DNA of 64,000 nt from Basidiobolus meristosporus CBS 931.73 (GCA_002104905.1 MCFE01000105.1:106904-170903); one strand, 5' to 3'; positions 11,895 through 25,135 are shown, numbered from the stretch's first letter. Notes: generated by a model from the sequence alone, not told the origin. Numbers and translations are program-made.

Positions 11895-12504
11895 GTTCAG
11901 TTTTCTTTGAGTTCACTAGGGAAGCAAAAACGATGGCATCTGGTACGTAATAGATGCTAGTTTTATCCCCAGGCCCATGCCCGAAAAAAATCACTGACTC
12001 CCTGGGTCTAGCAACAAGAAATGCCAGCATGATCTTTTTTATTCTAGCTACTGAATTCGATTGTTATTCAAGGCTGGCATCCCAATTTAATCGTAAGCAC
12101 TCTCAGCAACTTATTATGTATACATTGGATGGAAAAGATTCGATCAGCTTCTCTGGAGAATCACCAATAAGCTGAACGCAGCCAATTTATCAGATAACCA
12201 ACATGCCGTCTCAAGTGTAACAAAATATCCATGTATTACATCACCTGACCGAGGCCAACGAGTATGCCTCTCCATCGCATCTTGCTTATTATCTTGCTTA
12301 CCGAGGCGATTGTGCGATTTTTTTTCCAGAGGGGGTTTTTTTCCATCGAGAAAATTTTTTTTTCTTTTTTTAGGATAGAAACCAGTGTTTCAACGCAAAA
12401 AGGAAAACTTCGTCAAGGAGAGCTTGATTCCTTTGGTATTTGAAACTTCCGAATACCTCCCTCTTCGTTTCTTCTTTTTGTAACGTACCTACTTTTCTTG
12501 AATC
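11895..12504. promoter_or_regulatory. Divergent promoter region, RanBP1 and fibrillarin
   Basis: 610 bp between two divergent starts. Near the fibrillarin side (about 12319-12373) are T-rich runs broken by a G tract, typical of strong fungal promoters for ribosome biogenesis genes. No coding segment recognised. Confidence 0.4.
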
Positions 12505-13501
12505 ATGGGTTTTGGTAATCGCGGTGGTGGTGGTGGTGGTCGTGGCGGCTTCGGCGGCGGTCGCGGCGGAGGTCGTGGTGGCGGCCGTGGTGGCTTCGGC
12601 GGCGGTGCTCGTGGTATGTTCTGCTTTACTTTTGCTTTGAAGATTCCAGCTAAATGATAATTCTCGTATAGGCGGCCGTGGCGGAATTCAAAAGCGTGGT
12701 GGAGGTCGCGGTGGAGCCCGTGGTGGTGCTCGTGGTGGCGCTCGCGGTGGAGGCCGTGGTGGCAGGGGTGGAGCCCGTGGAGGAGCCAAGGTTGTCGTTG
12801 AGCCCCACAGACACGAGGGAGTTTTCGTCGCTCGTGGTAAAGAGGATTTGCTCGTCACCAAGAATCTCGTCCCCGGTGAGGCTGTTTACGGCGAAAAGAG
12901 AGTCGCTGTTGAAGGGCCTGATGGCACTAAAGTCGAGTACCGTGTGTGGAATCCTTTCCGCTCCAAGTTGGCTGCCGGTATTTTGGGAGGTGTTGATCAT
13001 GTTCATATTGCTCCTGGCAAGAAGGTTCTTTACCTCGGTGGTGCTTCTGGAACCACTGTTTCCCATGTCGCTGATATTGTTGGACCTGAGGGTGTTGTCT
13101 ACGCCGTCGAATTCTCTCATCGTCCCGGCCGTGAGCTTATCAACATGGCCAAGAAGCGTACCAACGTAGTCCCTATTGTTGAAGATGCTCGTCACCCCCA
13201 CAAGTACCGCATGTTCGTTGGTATGGTAGATGTGATCTTTGCTGATGTTGCTCAGCCTGATCAAGCTAGAATCATCGCTTTGAACGCTCACAACTTCTTG
13301 AAGAATGGTGGACATATCGTCATCTCCATTAAGGCTAACTGTATCGACTCGACTGTTGACGCCGCTAAGGTCTTCGCCTCCGAAGTCAAGAAGCTTCAGC
13401 AAGAGCGCATCAAGCCCCAGGAACAGTTGACCTTGGAGCCTTATGAACGTGACCACGCTCTTGTCGTTGGTGTGTACAGACCTCTTGCAAAGAAGAACTA
13501 G
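12505..13501 (+). CDS. NOP1: Fibrillarin (Nop1), 2'-O-methyltransferase of box C/D snoRNPs
   Basis: Two exons, 12505-12613 and 12672-13501. The first about 90 residues are a Gly/Arg-rich domain of GGRGG units, the nucleolar targeting segment usually dimethylated on Arg. The catalytic domain follows: [33 protein letters not shown], the SAM-binding loop [28 protein letters not shown] and [16 protein letters not shown] with the catalytic Asp, then [11 protein letters not shown] and the C-terminal [14 protein letters not shown]. It methylates rRNA riboses guided by C/D snoRNAs. The intron sits inside the GAR domain. Family length and motifs are complete. Confidence 0.97.
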
Positions 13502-13893
13502 ATATTCTCCAGCCATTATTTTAGACTTTCATGGCTGCTTTATACATTTCTATTGTTTTTCTCCTCTTACCTAATGTATCAAACACTTCCCACCTACGTT
13601 ATATTTCGATGTTTTTTAAATGATAAATTACAAAATAAATATCTTCAATATATCCACCACGACTCATGTTTACTCTCCCTAAAAAAAAGATTTCACCGGC
13701 TCACGGTTAGGCCATTCCTGTGAGATTTACATGCTTGTAGAGGTCGAGAAATTTTCGATGCATTAATTTTCAATCCAAATATGGGCCAATCAGAGCTATA
13801 CACACTCGACAAGTGTCAAGACTGGTTTGATTAGAAAGCTGTACTTCGCTGAGCTTTGTATAGCTTTGCTGGAACTTGTTCTGTTAGGCTACC
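13502..13893. other. Intergenic
   Basis: 392 bp, 3' UTR of fibrillarin followed by the promoter of the p24 gene. AATAAA-like signal at about 13634. No gene seen. Confidence 0.4.
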
Positions 13894-14710
13894 ATGGCGT
13901 TCACGAATATGCTGAAAATTTGTGCACTATTGCTTCTTTCTTTCACAGTGGTGCTCGGTCACCGTATTAATGTCGAGCCACGTACAAGTGAATGCTTCTA
14001 TGAGGAAGTTAAGAAAGGTGATTCATTCGTTGTGAACTATGAAGTATCCGACTACTCCGGCGGTATCGACTTTCGTGTAAGAAGCTTTCGCTTATATCTC
14101 GAGTATCGAGGCCTATGGATAAATTTTACTGAACTGGATACTCTATTACTCTCCAGGTCACCGATAATACTGGTCGTACTATTCATTGGAAGTCAGGACT
14201 CCTTGACGATTTCTTCACTGTTGTTGCCGCTACCGACGATGTATACACATACTGCTTTATCAACGAAGATGGAAAGAACGAAGTAAGGGCAATTCTCTGG
14301 AATGTCCACGAGAACTCTAGAACCATTCAATCTGACGACGAAAGCACCGGTAAGGTCTGCCTTCGAATTTGAATATATTCTCTTACTTAGCCTAGCATAT
14401 TAGAACATGCCGAGATCACACCGATTGAAGACGAAATAGTGAAGCTTCGTGATGGTATTTACATTGTTAAATTCGAGCATGAGTACATTGTCAACCGTGA
14501 GCGTACCCATCGCAACAGTAAGTTCTCTCTTTGACAGTGAAGGTTGCTTCGTGCTTTTAGTAATGCTTTGAAAATGTAGCTTGTGAGAGCACCAATGCTC
14601 GTGTCAAGTGGTGGTCCTTCTTCCAAACCGGCTTGTTGATCGCCGCCTGCGCTTTCCAAGTCATTTACTTGAAGCGTTTCTTCGAAGCGAAGCGTAAAAC
14701 TCGTATCTAA
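13894..14710 (+). CDS. p24/emp24 family cargo receptor
   Basis: Four exons, 13894-14076, 14157-14349, 14404-14517 and 14580-14710, all phase-consistent. The protein of about 206 aa has a signal peptide (MLKICALLLLSFTVVLG), a GOLD domain with the conserved Cys pair (SECFYEEV and YTYCFINE), a coiled segment, one transmembrane helix near the C-terminus (WWSFFQTGLLIAACAFQVIY) and a short tail LKRFFEAKRKTRI with FF and basic residues for COPII and COPI binding. p24 proteins cycle between ER and Golgi and carry GPI-anchored cargo. The gene for delta-COP, part of the coat that recycles them, is 8 kb away. Confidence 0.93.
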
Positions 14711-15096
14711 AAAAGATTCAAGGGGTGTTTCAAACTTATTAGTTACTCGTTGTCATGTGGCCAGATCAGCCTTTCCATAGCATGACAACAACAAGTAATA
14801 GCCTAATGATTGTTTTTGTTCAATAAATCACGTGGAAGCTGTTCGAGTGATTCAGCAGTATATGGAGCTGACATTTATTCTACACATTAAGGGTCGAGGC
14901 AGAGGCAGAGGCAGAGGTTGAGGCAGAGATGCCCTTCCAATCAAAATCAGAGGGTGAAGTATCTAGGGTGTGACGGGTGTACGATGAATAAAGCAAAATG
15001 CGAAATTAATATTAGAGCTTTTGAATACGACTATGATGACACGAAGGAAGGACAAGAGGGCAGGTCAATGATGATTTGTATGGGAAATGAACCAGT
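14711..15096. repeat. Intergenic with GAGGCA microsatellite
   Basis: 386 bp between convergent genes. Positions about 14892-14931 are GAGGCA repeats, about six units with one GAGGTT variant. The open frame running across it is compositionally biased and not taken as a gene. Confidence 0.5.
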
Positions 15097-17133
15097 CTAA
15101 GCATCTTCACTAGATTCCGACGAAGACTCGTAATAATTGATGGTACGCTGAGCTAGAGCGTAGTGGGTGAAGTTTTTCCCGCCACTCCGACGCCGCGATG
15201 GTGAAACATCCTCACTTGGGAAGTCCTCGCCTTTGGAAGCTGACGGGGTTTTGTGGTTTCTCTTGGGAGCAGTTTTGGACTCTTGAATCAGATGTTAATG
15301 GATGTTTGTTACGGAATCATCAAGCAATGAGATATTTACCATATGAGGCTGGCTTGGCGGCTTTACGAGCTGGTGGTTTACGAAGTGACTCAGATTTGGT
15401 TGTCGGCTTGTGCTTGGTATATTCCGATGACGACTTCGGATTACACATAAGCGGAAGTCTCTTTTTAGGGAGCTCGACAACTAACTATGGTTTAATCGAT
15501 TGCTTGGCGAAGTGTTTCCGAAATCAAAACATACCAATGCGGCGCCTCTTCACATTATCGGCGCAGGATTCATCGCAGAACCAGGAACCAGATCCTAGGA
15601 CTGTCGTATCGAAATGTAAGTGACCGAAAACCAAGAACACATCCAAGCAAAGACCTTACCGATTTCATCAGAGATCCCATCTGGGAAGCATTGCTGGTGG
15701 AAGGCTTTTGGGCAGCCTTCGCACATGACCAAGAGATTTCCTGCATGCGATTCCTGCTTTTGGCACACTGTGCAGACTATGCACGTTTGCGGTGGTTAGC
15801 GGTTTGATTGGTAAATCCATACTTATTGAAAAACTTACAGTGCTGAAGAACAGGACGGACACGCTCCTCGATGGACTCGTTCACATAGGCAGTCAGGTTC
15901 AGCCGAGGCAATTTGCAAGCAAAGCCGTAGCCCTTGTAGTCACAGCCGTGTTTGCTAGAATCAAAATCCTTGGTTAGATTTGGATGAGTGTGGCTATTCT
16001 AAAATTGAAACTAACTTGCAAAGCGTGCGCTTGCCCCATGGGCCCGGTCTCCAGTTTACGCCCTCAGTTGTGCCGCAATAGCGGCACCAGTCTACGTGAG
16101 CCTCAGATAACGTTTCGAAGATGGTTGGGGATGAGGTTGTGCGCGGCGGGACTTCCTCTGCTTCACTAACTTCGTCCTCGTCACACTTCAACACCTCGTC
16201 TTCTTCGTCAGAGTATTCGTTGCAAGGATCCACTGCTACGTTCTCAATAGACAGTGCAGCGTCAGGGTGCGCTCGCTTAGCAAGCTTTTTTGGAGTTGGA
16301 GTGGTCTCCGGTGAGGAACAGATCAGTGGGCGCTTCTTTTGGTTTGCAGAGGGCTTATAATGGAAGTCCTCCGAATTGTCATCGATATCGAGCTGATCAG
16401 CTGTGGTAGCAGGTGACGAGGGACTGGATGAGAGACTGGCCAACTCATAATCGTCCTTCTGCTCCGTGGCAGATACCAATTGAGGAGAATGCACAGATGC
16501 AGTCTCCGACGATTCGGTATCAGAACTCCCAAAAGTAGACTGATCCGAGGAAAAATCAGGATCGAGATCAAACCCAAATAGGTTCTCACCTTCATCAATC
16601 AGAAAGTCGGTTGGCGATAATGTAGGTGAGCTGGTATCCGCCCATCTAGAAGGAGCATCATATTTCATAAGATCGAGGTCATCAGCCTCGCATTTCTCGG
16701 GAGACGGAACGGAAAAGAACACGTCTTTGAGTAGGGTTGACTGCAATGGATTGGTATCCAGATTGATCAAACAATTGTCACTTTGTTGCGGCATTTTCAT
16801 TTTTTGATTGCTCTTCTGGGAGATACTTAGAAACACATATTTGCAAGGCGTGCACAGCTCATGAACGAGGTTTGGGTTGGTGTAACGGGAGTTGAGGTTG
16901 CTTATATGCTTCAACAGCCTTGTCTTGCATTGAAAGCAGGCGTACTGAAGCACACGAAGGTCAAACGGTGCTGAGACACTGCCGTTGTAGAAGAGTTGCT
17001 CTATTGAGTTGGTGAGTAGGTTGCGGGGGCTCTCCGCAATAGCGGTGTATGGGTTTGGCGAGGCTTTTGAGGGAGCAGTGTTTGAGAGGCCTGGTTGGCC
17101 TGCTGCTGTCACTTGGTGACTTTTAGAAAACAT
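15097..17133 (-). CDS. GATA-like zinc finger plus PHD finger nuclear protein
   Basis: At least six exons; the first is 17133-16016 (373 codons). It starts MFSKSHQVTAAG. An N-terminal Cys motif pair (CFQCKTRL and CTPCKYVFLS) is followed by a long acidic, Ser-rich region. Then comes a GATA-like finger CRYCGTTEGVNWRPGPWG, completed across intron 1 as KRTLCNKHGCDYKGYGF. The next exon encodes a PHD finger: CTVCQKQE, VMCEGCPKAFHQQC and WFCDESC. The tail is basic and proline-rich (RKPPARKAAKPA), ends in Ser/Glu and stops at 15097. The inferred role is a chromatin-bound transcription regulator: the GATA-like unit for DNA or protein contact, the PHD for histone tails. I do not know a named yeast orthologue. 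Confidence 0.82.
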
Positions 17134-18739
17134 TGGAATTCGTTGAGATAGCCTTTACACTAACTATAAGGCAAACAAGCAGTGAGACACATATACCAAT
17201 TAACCTCAAAGGCCTGACTGAATCCTACCGTGCAAGAGAAGCCGTTGAATGACTGAAAGAAGACTTTGGTATGATACACAAAACTCTAGAAGGTTTCTAT
17301 GTACCGCTTTGATATTATGCTGGATAATAAGAAAGCAACTAGTAAAAATTGACCAAATTGAAAGTCAAAGTCAATACAGGATATAAGGCAAGGAGAGCCA
17401 GATGGTAGAAAATTAGCCAAGATATGTTGATGAAAGCCAAGAGGCTGGAGTCCATGGGAGACTCGGCGTCATGCCCAATTATTGTGAGAGAGCACCGAAG
17501 AAGTACTGTACCCCCCTTTCACCCCCAATTTGGATAACTCAGCTTCATCGAGTAGCACTAAATAATTTATTGAATACTTGCATATAATGTATGTATTTTG
17601 TGATTGCAGGCATTTATTTGATTTATTTATTAGAGTGTATTGCAATCAGAATATCGGCTATTACTTGGATGCCAATATAACTCTCTTAAGAGCTCAGGGT
17701 TGGCTCATTTCGCTTGACGTGAAGTACATCAATGTATAGTCTTCTCACTGCGAAGATTACATGAGTGTAGTGCCTTTGGGATCTGGCCAGCGACCGATTA
17801 CATCACGCTGTCTTTACGGAGAATCATGGAATTCTTGCAACCAAGTTTATTCATTGTTTGTGATACTAGATATGGCTCATTGAAACAATGCCAAAATCCT
17901 ACAATATCATTATCAACAGGCTGAACGGCAATTGGCCTATAGATATATTGATAGTGGGAAGTCCACCCAGCAAGCACCCATCTTTGATTCCACTAATTTC
18001 ATATTAATATCCGACATTTCCGTAGTGACAGGTTGATAATGGCTTTTTGGACATTGCACTATACAGAATGTTGTGAGTGCCTTGGGACGTATTAGGAAAT
18101 CCTCAATTTCTGACCAATACTGGAGTGTAACGTCAAGATTGATGATGAAGCTACTGGCCAGGTTTAAGTTGAATCAAATGATTAGTTACACACCACATAT
18201 ATAATCCTCGCCTCATTCAATCTCAATAGAGTCTAGTTGGCATTGAAGCATCTCTTGAAATCATGTGAGGTGCGTCATTCAGATTAGCTTTAGGGTCACA
18301 GAATACATTGCATATTTCCCGAGTCACGGAACTGAGTAACCATGCTTTCTTTTATATCAGAGAAGGAAAAATGTTCTTGTTTTCTCGAAGTAGTATAAGT
18401 GTTCTCGTTTTATTTTGTTGCTGTGATGGATATTGTGCATTGTTGCTAGTTGTGGTGAAGACCCTTTTCAATGCACAGGCACTTGAAACCTGATCTCAAC
18501 TGGTCATGTCCAGAAATCTAGTGTCCTAAGCGATGAGGTGAAACTTGTGAAAGATAGTTTAGCATTTAGGTTAAAATATCCAACCATCATTAAAATAGTT
18601 GCGAAGTTTAATCAACAAGTCTCCGTAGTTTGGCCAATCGTCGGAGGTGATAATAGAAAACAAATAACATTCCTATAAACAGTCATCTCGCTAGTAGGCA
18701 TTAGCAAGAGTTACTCGTAAAAATTGCTACACTTGAAGT
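17134..18739. other. Long intergenic region
   Basis: 1.6 kb between two divergent gene starts, AT-rich. I searched it for the missing N-terminal part of the polymerase epsilon subunit and for tRNA-like segments and recognised neither. An open frame at 18308-18493 has no family features. Confidence 0.4.
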
Positions 18740-20842
18740 ATGGTGGAGGACATGACAGTTACGGGTTATTCAAGTCAAAACACCGACGTTTTCGAAGAGG
18801 CGGACAGTCAACGAGAGGAGTATATCGACGTCACCCCATATTTTCATATCGTCGATGCCTTCGAAGTGCCTCGTTGGAAATACAATTTTGCTAGAAAGAA
18901 CTTCTCTTCGTAAGACTTTCCTACTATCAGGACGGTGTTGAGTTTTTGTTTACGACTTCTTCATAAACAGACATCCCGACGCACCTCAACTTTTCGCCAC
19001 CGCTGCAAACAAGGCATTGTTATTCAGAGATAGACACGATTTGTTGAGGCAGCGGATACTTAGGAACGAAAACTTTGTTCCACCAGCGTTTTCTAATCGA
19101 GACAAAGGGGAATATGTGCAAGTAGGCCTGATTTCCTGCTACAAGCTGTAGAGTTTTATGCTAAACGTGGACGCTTCTGCACACACTTCGTTAGTTGACC
19201 GCAATCAGCTCGTTGCTCGGACGTGAAGACGAATCATTTTTCTTGTTCGGCATGTTGACTCAAATGGAGGATGGAAAATACTACTTGGAAGATCTGGATT
19301 CCCACGTGCAGTTGGATTTTGAGGAAGCAGTAGGTTTCTCGTCCACCTCAAACAAGTTCTACATTTAAACTAATGGTTGTGTATCGGTAGCACCAAACCA
19401 CTGGATTCTTCACCGAGGGCTGCTTTGTGCTCGTCGATGGGGCATATACGGAAGATAATATTTTCAAAGTGAAAACAATTGGTCTGCCCCCTCCAGAAAG
19501 AAGAGAAATCACCAAGTAAGACGCTATGAGTCAAGTGTCGCATGGTGAGGGACTAACACCCGCTCTTACGTCAACCTGATAGATCAGTCTTTGGTCAAGT
19601 CAACTTTTTCGGTGCACCAGAGGAAACACTGCCGATGGTAAGAGAGTGTCGTCATTCGTTGATGGTCAGGATGTTCTTATTCTCCTTCCTTGTTTAGTCA
19701 CAGCTCAAACGAATCGAAGAGTCGCAGAAAGATGTATGCTTTGTGATCTTATCTGATGTGTGGTTGGATCACCCTATGGTACAATTCAATGTTAAGACTA
19801 AGAAGTACAGCAATACGATCCTCATCGAACGATACCATTTATTGTAGACTATTCCAAAACTTCGTACTCTCTTAACAGGGTATGCCAACGCGTTGATCCC
19901 ACTCGCATTTATATTTATTGGCAATTTCGTTTCCGAACCCTTTCTGTACACTGGAAAGGACTCCGCCAGATACAAAGGTAATGTCTCACGGATATGGCAT
20001 GAATGTTGGCCCTCCTAACATGGAAATTGTAGAGTATTTCAACGCACTTGGTCTGCTTATTGGCGAATTCAAGGAGATCTGCCAACACAGTCAGTTCATC
20101 TTCGTTCCAGGTCCACATGACCCATGGGGTGGTGATGTGCTACCAAGACCCCCGATACCGGAGAATTTCACGTCCCAATTGCGGAAGCATGTACCCAATG
20201 CCATATTCACCAGCAATCCTTGTCGGTAATATCAGTCACTTGAATCGCTTCACCGAATCTTTGCGCACCATTAACTCTCTCTTAGGATAAAGTATTGCAC
20301 CCAGGAAATCGTCATATTCCGGGAAGATTTGATCAACAAAATGCGGCGCAATTGTGTGATTAAATCGAGAAAGAGCTCTGAGAGTGACGTGAAGAAGCAT
20401 GTATGTAGCATTGTTCTGTCTGGCGATCATATTCACGCACTGACCAGACCTCATGCAGTTGATTCGTACAATCATCGACGAAGCACATTTGTGTCCTTTG
20501 CCGCTTCAAGTGCGACCCATCTCCTGGTCATATGATCATGCGCTAAGGCTTTATCCGATTCCAAACTTTGTAAGTACCAGGAGCAGGCCCAAGCATGTGT
20601 CATGGCGCTAATATAATCGTGTAGCTGATATTGGCCGACAAATTTGACCCATACAGCGTAAATTACGAAGGCTGTCAATGCGTTAACCCAGGCTCATTCG
20701 TATCTACCGACTTCCAATTCCAAGTGTATTTTCCAGGAAAGAAGTTGGTTCAACTAAGGTAAGTCGATGGATCAGCACAAACTTGATGGGAGTTACTAAC
20801 CGGTCCTTTTTCATCTCTGTTAGTCAACTGCCACCTACTTAG
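18740..20842 (+). CDS. DPB2: DNA polymerase epsilon subunit B (Dpb2/POLE2)
   Basis: About eleven exons. The first runs 18740-18909 and starts [12 protein letters not shown]. Then come the conserved entry [19 protein letters not shown], the OB-fold region ([19 protein letters not shown] and HVQLDFEEA) and the inactive phosphoesterase domain with [37 protein letters not shown] and the signature [33 protein letters not shown] and QLSQLPPT end the protein at 20842. It is the essential second subunit of the leading-strand polymerase and links it to the CMG helicase. Family members usually carry about 100 further N-terminal residues; these were not found upstream, so the true start may lie in an unseen exon. 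Confidence 0.93.
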
Positions 20843-21089
20843 TATCAGTCACACAAGATACACCTTCATAGAATCATTCTTTTAATATACATGACGTGCT
20901 CTCGTTGTATAATATTGAGCTGTGCTAACATCACTTCCACCCGAGGATTACGTGAGATAAACGTAGGCATACATTGAGAAATAAAGGAAGTATTTATGAA
21001 TACATGCAAGTTTGAAGATGGGTAGAGATACCAAGTGAGGTGTGAATGAGTGAATAAACTAAACTATAGGTCGGGTCAATGGAAGGTTG

Positions 21090-21809
21090 CTAATTGCTGG
21101 GAATTTCAATCTTTCTTAAGGTGGGCTTTCGTTGCTTGGTAGTACTTTCGTCTTTAACACTTCTGACATAGTCCAACCTCTGCTGCAACCGTCTCTCCTC
21201 TTGACGTTTAAGAACCTCGGGTGATGGCTGATATTTCGATCTCAGTATCCGTCTCACGGCTTCGAAAGAGATCTTGAACTCCTTGGAAATCCTGTCGATG
21301 GGCCACTCGTCAGGCAATTCACTCTTTAGGAACCGGATTTTCTCCATGGTGGAGCGTGCCACCTTCTTGGCTGGGTTCCACTGGTTTCCCTGCAAGGATT
21401 TCTCGACAGACATTTTACGACGCGCCCAAGCAGGAGCATCCATGTTCATTGATGGATGAACCTCTACTTTGGGTGGGCGTGGTGGTCGTACGTTATCCTC
21501 TTTACGAAGAAGACGCTCAAATACTTTCTCTTCAACCAACTTGTCTCTATTGGCTCTTCTGGAGGTCTCTGTAGAATTTCTTGAACTCAACAATCTGTCC
21601 TCCAACCAGGATACCGACTTGGAAGTAACGTTCTCCGGTAGAGTCAAGGTATCCAAGATACGAGGCTTGGGGGGCTCCTTCTCTTCGGTATGACTATCGG
21701 TGAGGTTCGGCATGTTGTTAATACACCGACGTCCATATAAAACACCAGCTCTACCCCAACTCAAAGCATTTGGAAGAATCACTCGGGAGCGTTGGCACAA
21801 GGTATTCAT
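21090..21809 (-). CDS. RRG9: RRG9/neugrin-family mitochondrial protein
   Basis: Single exon, 239 aa. The N-terminus (MNTLCQRSRVILPNALSWGR) is basic and amphipathic, a likely mitochondrial presequence. The core holds WARRKMSVEKSLQGNQWNPAKKVARSTMEKIRFL and ELPDEWPIDRISKEFKISFEAVRRILRSKYQPS (given here as two adjacent blocks). This is the helix-turn-helix-like Neugrin/RRG9 domain. Yeast Rrg9 is needed for respiratory growth and mitochondrial genome upkeep; human neugrin acts in mitochondrial rRNA handling. Length and composition are normal for the family. Confidence 0.85.
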   Translation of the reverse strand: MNTLCQRSRVILPNALSWGRAGVLYGRRCINNMPNLTDSHTEEKEPPKPRILDTLTLPENVTSKSVSWLEDRLLSSRNSTETSRRANRDKLVEEKVFERLLRKEDNVRPPRPPKVEVHPSMNMDAPAWARRKMSVEKSLQGNQWNPAKKVARSTMEKIRFLKSELPDEWPIDRISKEFKISFEAVRRILRSKYQPSPEVLKRQEERRLQQRLDYVRSVKDESTTKQRKPTLRKIEIPSN

Positions 21810-22106
21810 CGTTAATTATGTATGGGCAAGTGCAGAAAGATAAATGAGCAGTCTCCAAATTAATAGGCAAATTCAACAAAAATTTCCTTCACTATACGAT
21901 CCTCGTGGAAAAATTTTCCATTAATTTTATCAGCGACCGATTGAGCCCTAAACTCCTGATTATGTAAGCAGCATGGGAGAAGATGGTGCAGTAATAGGTA
22001 ATATTGAGGAGAGCGCAAAACACAACATGAATCAGAGGAAATAATCGATATGTGCCGTTTATTGAAACAAATTGAACCAAGAAATCGACAGAGTAAAGCC
22101 TCAAGA

Positions 22107-22942
<836 letters not shown>

Positions 22943-25135
22943 TTACACAACACTGTATTCTTCAGCAATCAGAAGAACTTCCTTGGAATAGATGGGCTCG
23001 TCGCCAGTTCCATATAGCTCAAGTTTAGAAACCTACAGATATCTCAAGTGTTACCAGGTGGTTGCGCCCATATTAACCTTGCTTCAAATTACCTCGATGC
23101 CGGAATAGGTTTGCTCAGAGACGAATGAAACATTAACAGGGAAGAATGCATTGGTATCATCGGAGCCAACAGAGAACTCGAGACTTCCGCTCTTGTTGTC
23201 TTGATCAACGATAGGAATCTCCCAATCAAGGCATCTTGAGGATCTGTCAAAGTTGTAGTGACCATCGACATCTCCAACGGTGGGTGTGGTGCCTCCGCTA
23301 AAGTAAATCCAATGTGAGCATGAGGTATCAGGTTGGACGGCCTTTCGAGTGCCAAACTTACGGTATAGGAATAGAAATCACCACATCTTTAAGTTCAAGT
23401 TCATCCGAGAGAAGTTCATATTCGATGTTGACATCACATGAACCATCCCCGCTAGGTGAAGGCCAGCAGTTGACTAGAGATAATTGCCTGGTTAGCTATG
23501 CGGGTCTTCGATCTAGGCGTTAATGCAGGACAATTACTGGCAAGAGGGATGCTGTCTTCGTCTTTACTGGAGTATCTCCACTTGACGACGCCAAGCGATG
23601 TATTGAGAGGGAATGGACGTGACGGATCTTTCAAAGCTACACAGTGCTCGCTGTTGAAAAGTTTCTTGTCGACATTGGGATGTGTCTGTGCAGAGATGGC
23701 TGTGAGTAATTGCTAATGTTGAAAGATTTGAACCGTATTTACCTTGAATTGGATTCCTTCCTTGGTCAAAGGATTCAAAATCAACTTGAGATGAGCCAAG
23801 TCTGGGTCGCTCACTCTGAGAACCAAGTCTCCCTTAACTTCCATATTCTGAAGACCGCCATCACGATCAGCTACTACGGAAATTCTCTCCTCGATCTGAA
23901 TATGGACCCTAAGAAATATCGATTAACCGCGAGCAGAGATAACAGAGGCTAAAGAGCTAAAAACTTACGATTCGGTGGGGATTTGTGGGCTGCTGATTTG
24001 CTCAACAGGAGAGGATACGCTCAACTTTTCGGTAAGGTTCTCGAGCTCGCTGGTGCCAGTTTCACTCTTGAGAACCTCCATGAAATCTTGTGACTTTTGA
24101 CTACGACCAAGCTTCATACCCTTACCAGAAGGTGCGGGGGCAGGGGTAGGAGTAGGGCTATTCGATAAGATGTACTTAGTGGATAGTTCGAATGAATCAG
24201 TGCTGATTGTAACAAGCTTACTTGCTGTATGAATGTGACTCTACTTCACTCTGGGTAGCATACGAAGTAGGCTCGTTCATACCAGGCTTATACGAGCCAC
24301 CCATTGGTCCAGAGGAACCGAAGCTTCCACTGCCGCTGAAAGAACGTCCGCTCTTAGCCATCTCCTTGCGTTGCATCTCAAGCTGCTTAGCCTTACGCTT
24401 GAGCTCCTCTTTAGCTTCTCTTTCTTTGTTCTAAAATGGGAATAAATGCGAAATATTTAGAATTCGACCTAGAAAACAGATATTGGGAGGCCTGTGCCCA
24501 ACCTTGGCAATCATTTCTTGAATCTTCTCTTCGTGACTCTCCATCTCGATGATAGTTCTAATTTGAGCCAAGTTAACATTCTCTCTATAGCCTAAACTAA
24601 CAATCTCGTCAAAGGCGCTAAGGAGCTCAAAGGAGTGGTACAAGATCTCGCTTTCATCAGTAGGATGACAAGTGTCAGAGACTACACGTGCGAATAGATG
24701 AAGTGTATCGATATCTTGTAAGATGTTGGACTGTCTGTTCGTGATGATCACCATATACAGATCCTCCAAAGGTTGGTATACATAGCGGATGTTATCTGTT
24801 TCGATTGTGGTGTGTTGTTGTCCTGTACCCGTCAACTTGGGGAAAGAGGCGAGAAGTCCTTCAATTCGACTGCGGGGCATCTCAAGGAATTGTCTTGAGA
24901 TAACCACTAGGAGGTAGAAAATAGTAAGATTAGCTAAATGCCAACAGGTCCGATGGAAGAAAGAGGTAGGATACCTTTGCCTGCCTTTGTACAAATAGAA
25001 GCAGCTAAAACGACCTTAATGTAGTTGAATAATGACCCATGAGTGTTACAGGGAATGTGATAACAACATCATCTACGGGGGGAAAGCAGCCAATTCTTTT
25101 TCCCCACTCTCTAATGAAGCAGACTAGCTTACCAT
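22943..25135 (-). CDS. RET2: Coatomer subunit delta (delta-COP, Ret2)
   Basis: Multi-exon gene. Exon 1 is only the start codon (25135-25133), followed by GTAAGC. Exon 2 begins at 25014 and gives MVVLAASICTKAGK, the universal delta-COP start. Then come VVISRQFLEMPRSRIEGLLA, the longin domain (IRYVYQPLEDLYMVIITNRQ), the helical linker NLAQIRTIIEMESHEEKIQE, a Lys/Glu-rich coiled coil (KEREAKEELKRKAKQLEMQ), a flexible Ser/Gly stretch and the C-terminal mu-homology domain ending YSKEVLLIAEEYSVV. Delta-COP is a core subunit of the COPI coat for retrograde Golgi-to-ER transport and binds ER retrieval motifs. It appears full length. Confidence 0.93.

Noticed and set aside
11271-11960. 229-codon plus-strand frame over RanBP1
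   Set aside because: Antisense shadow; it also crosses the introns of the real gene.
12650-13516. 288-codon minus-strand frame over fibrillarin
   Set aside because: Antisense shadow of a biased gene. Ser/Thr-rich low-complexity product, and fibrillarin is certain on the other strand.
14918-15100. 60-codon frame starting in the GAGGCA repeat
   Set aside because: Generated partly by the microsatellite; it overlaps the 3' end of the GATA/PHD gene on the other strand.
17134-18739. Hidden gene in the 1.6-kb gap
   Set aside because: No run of conserved residues was recognised in any frame, and no tRNA-like fold was evident by eye.
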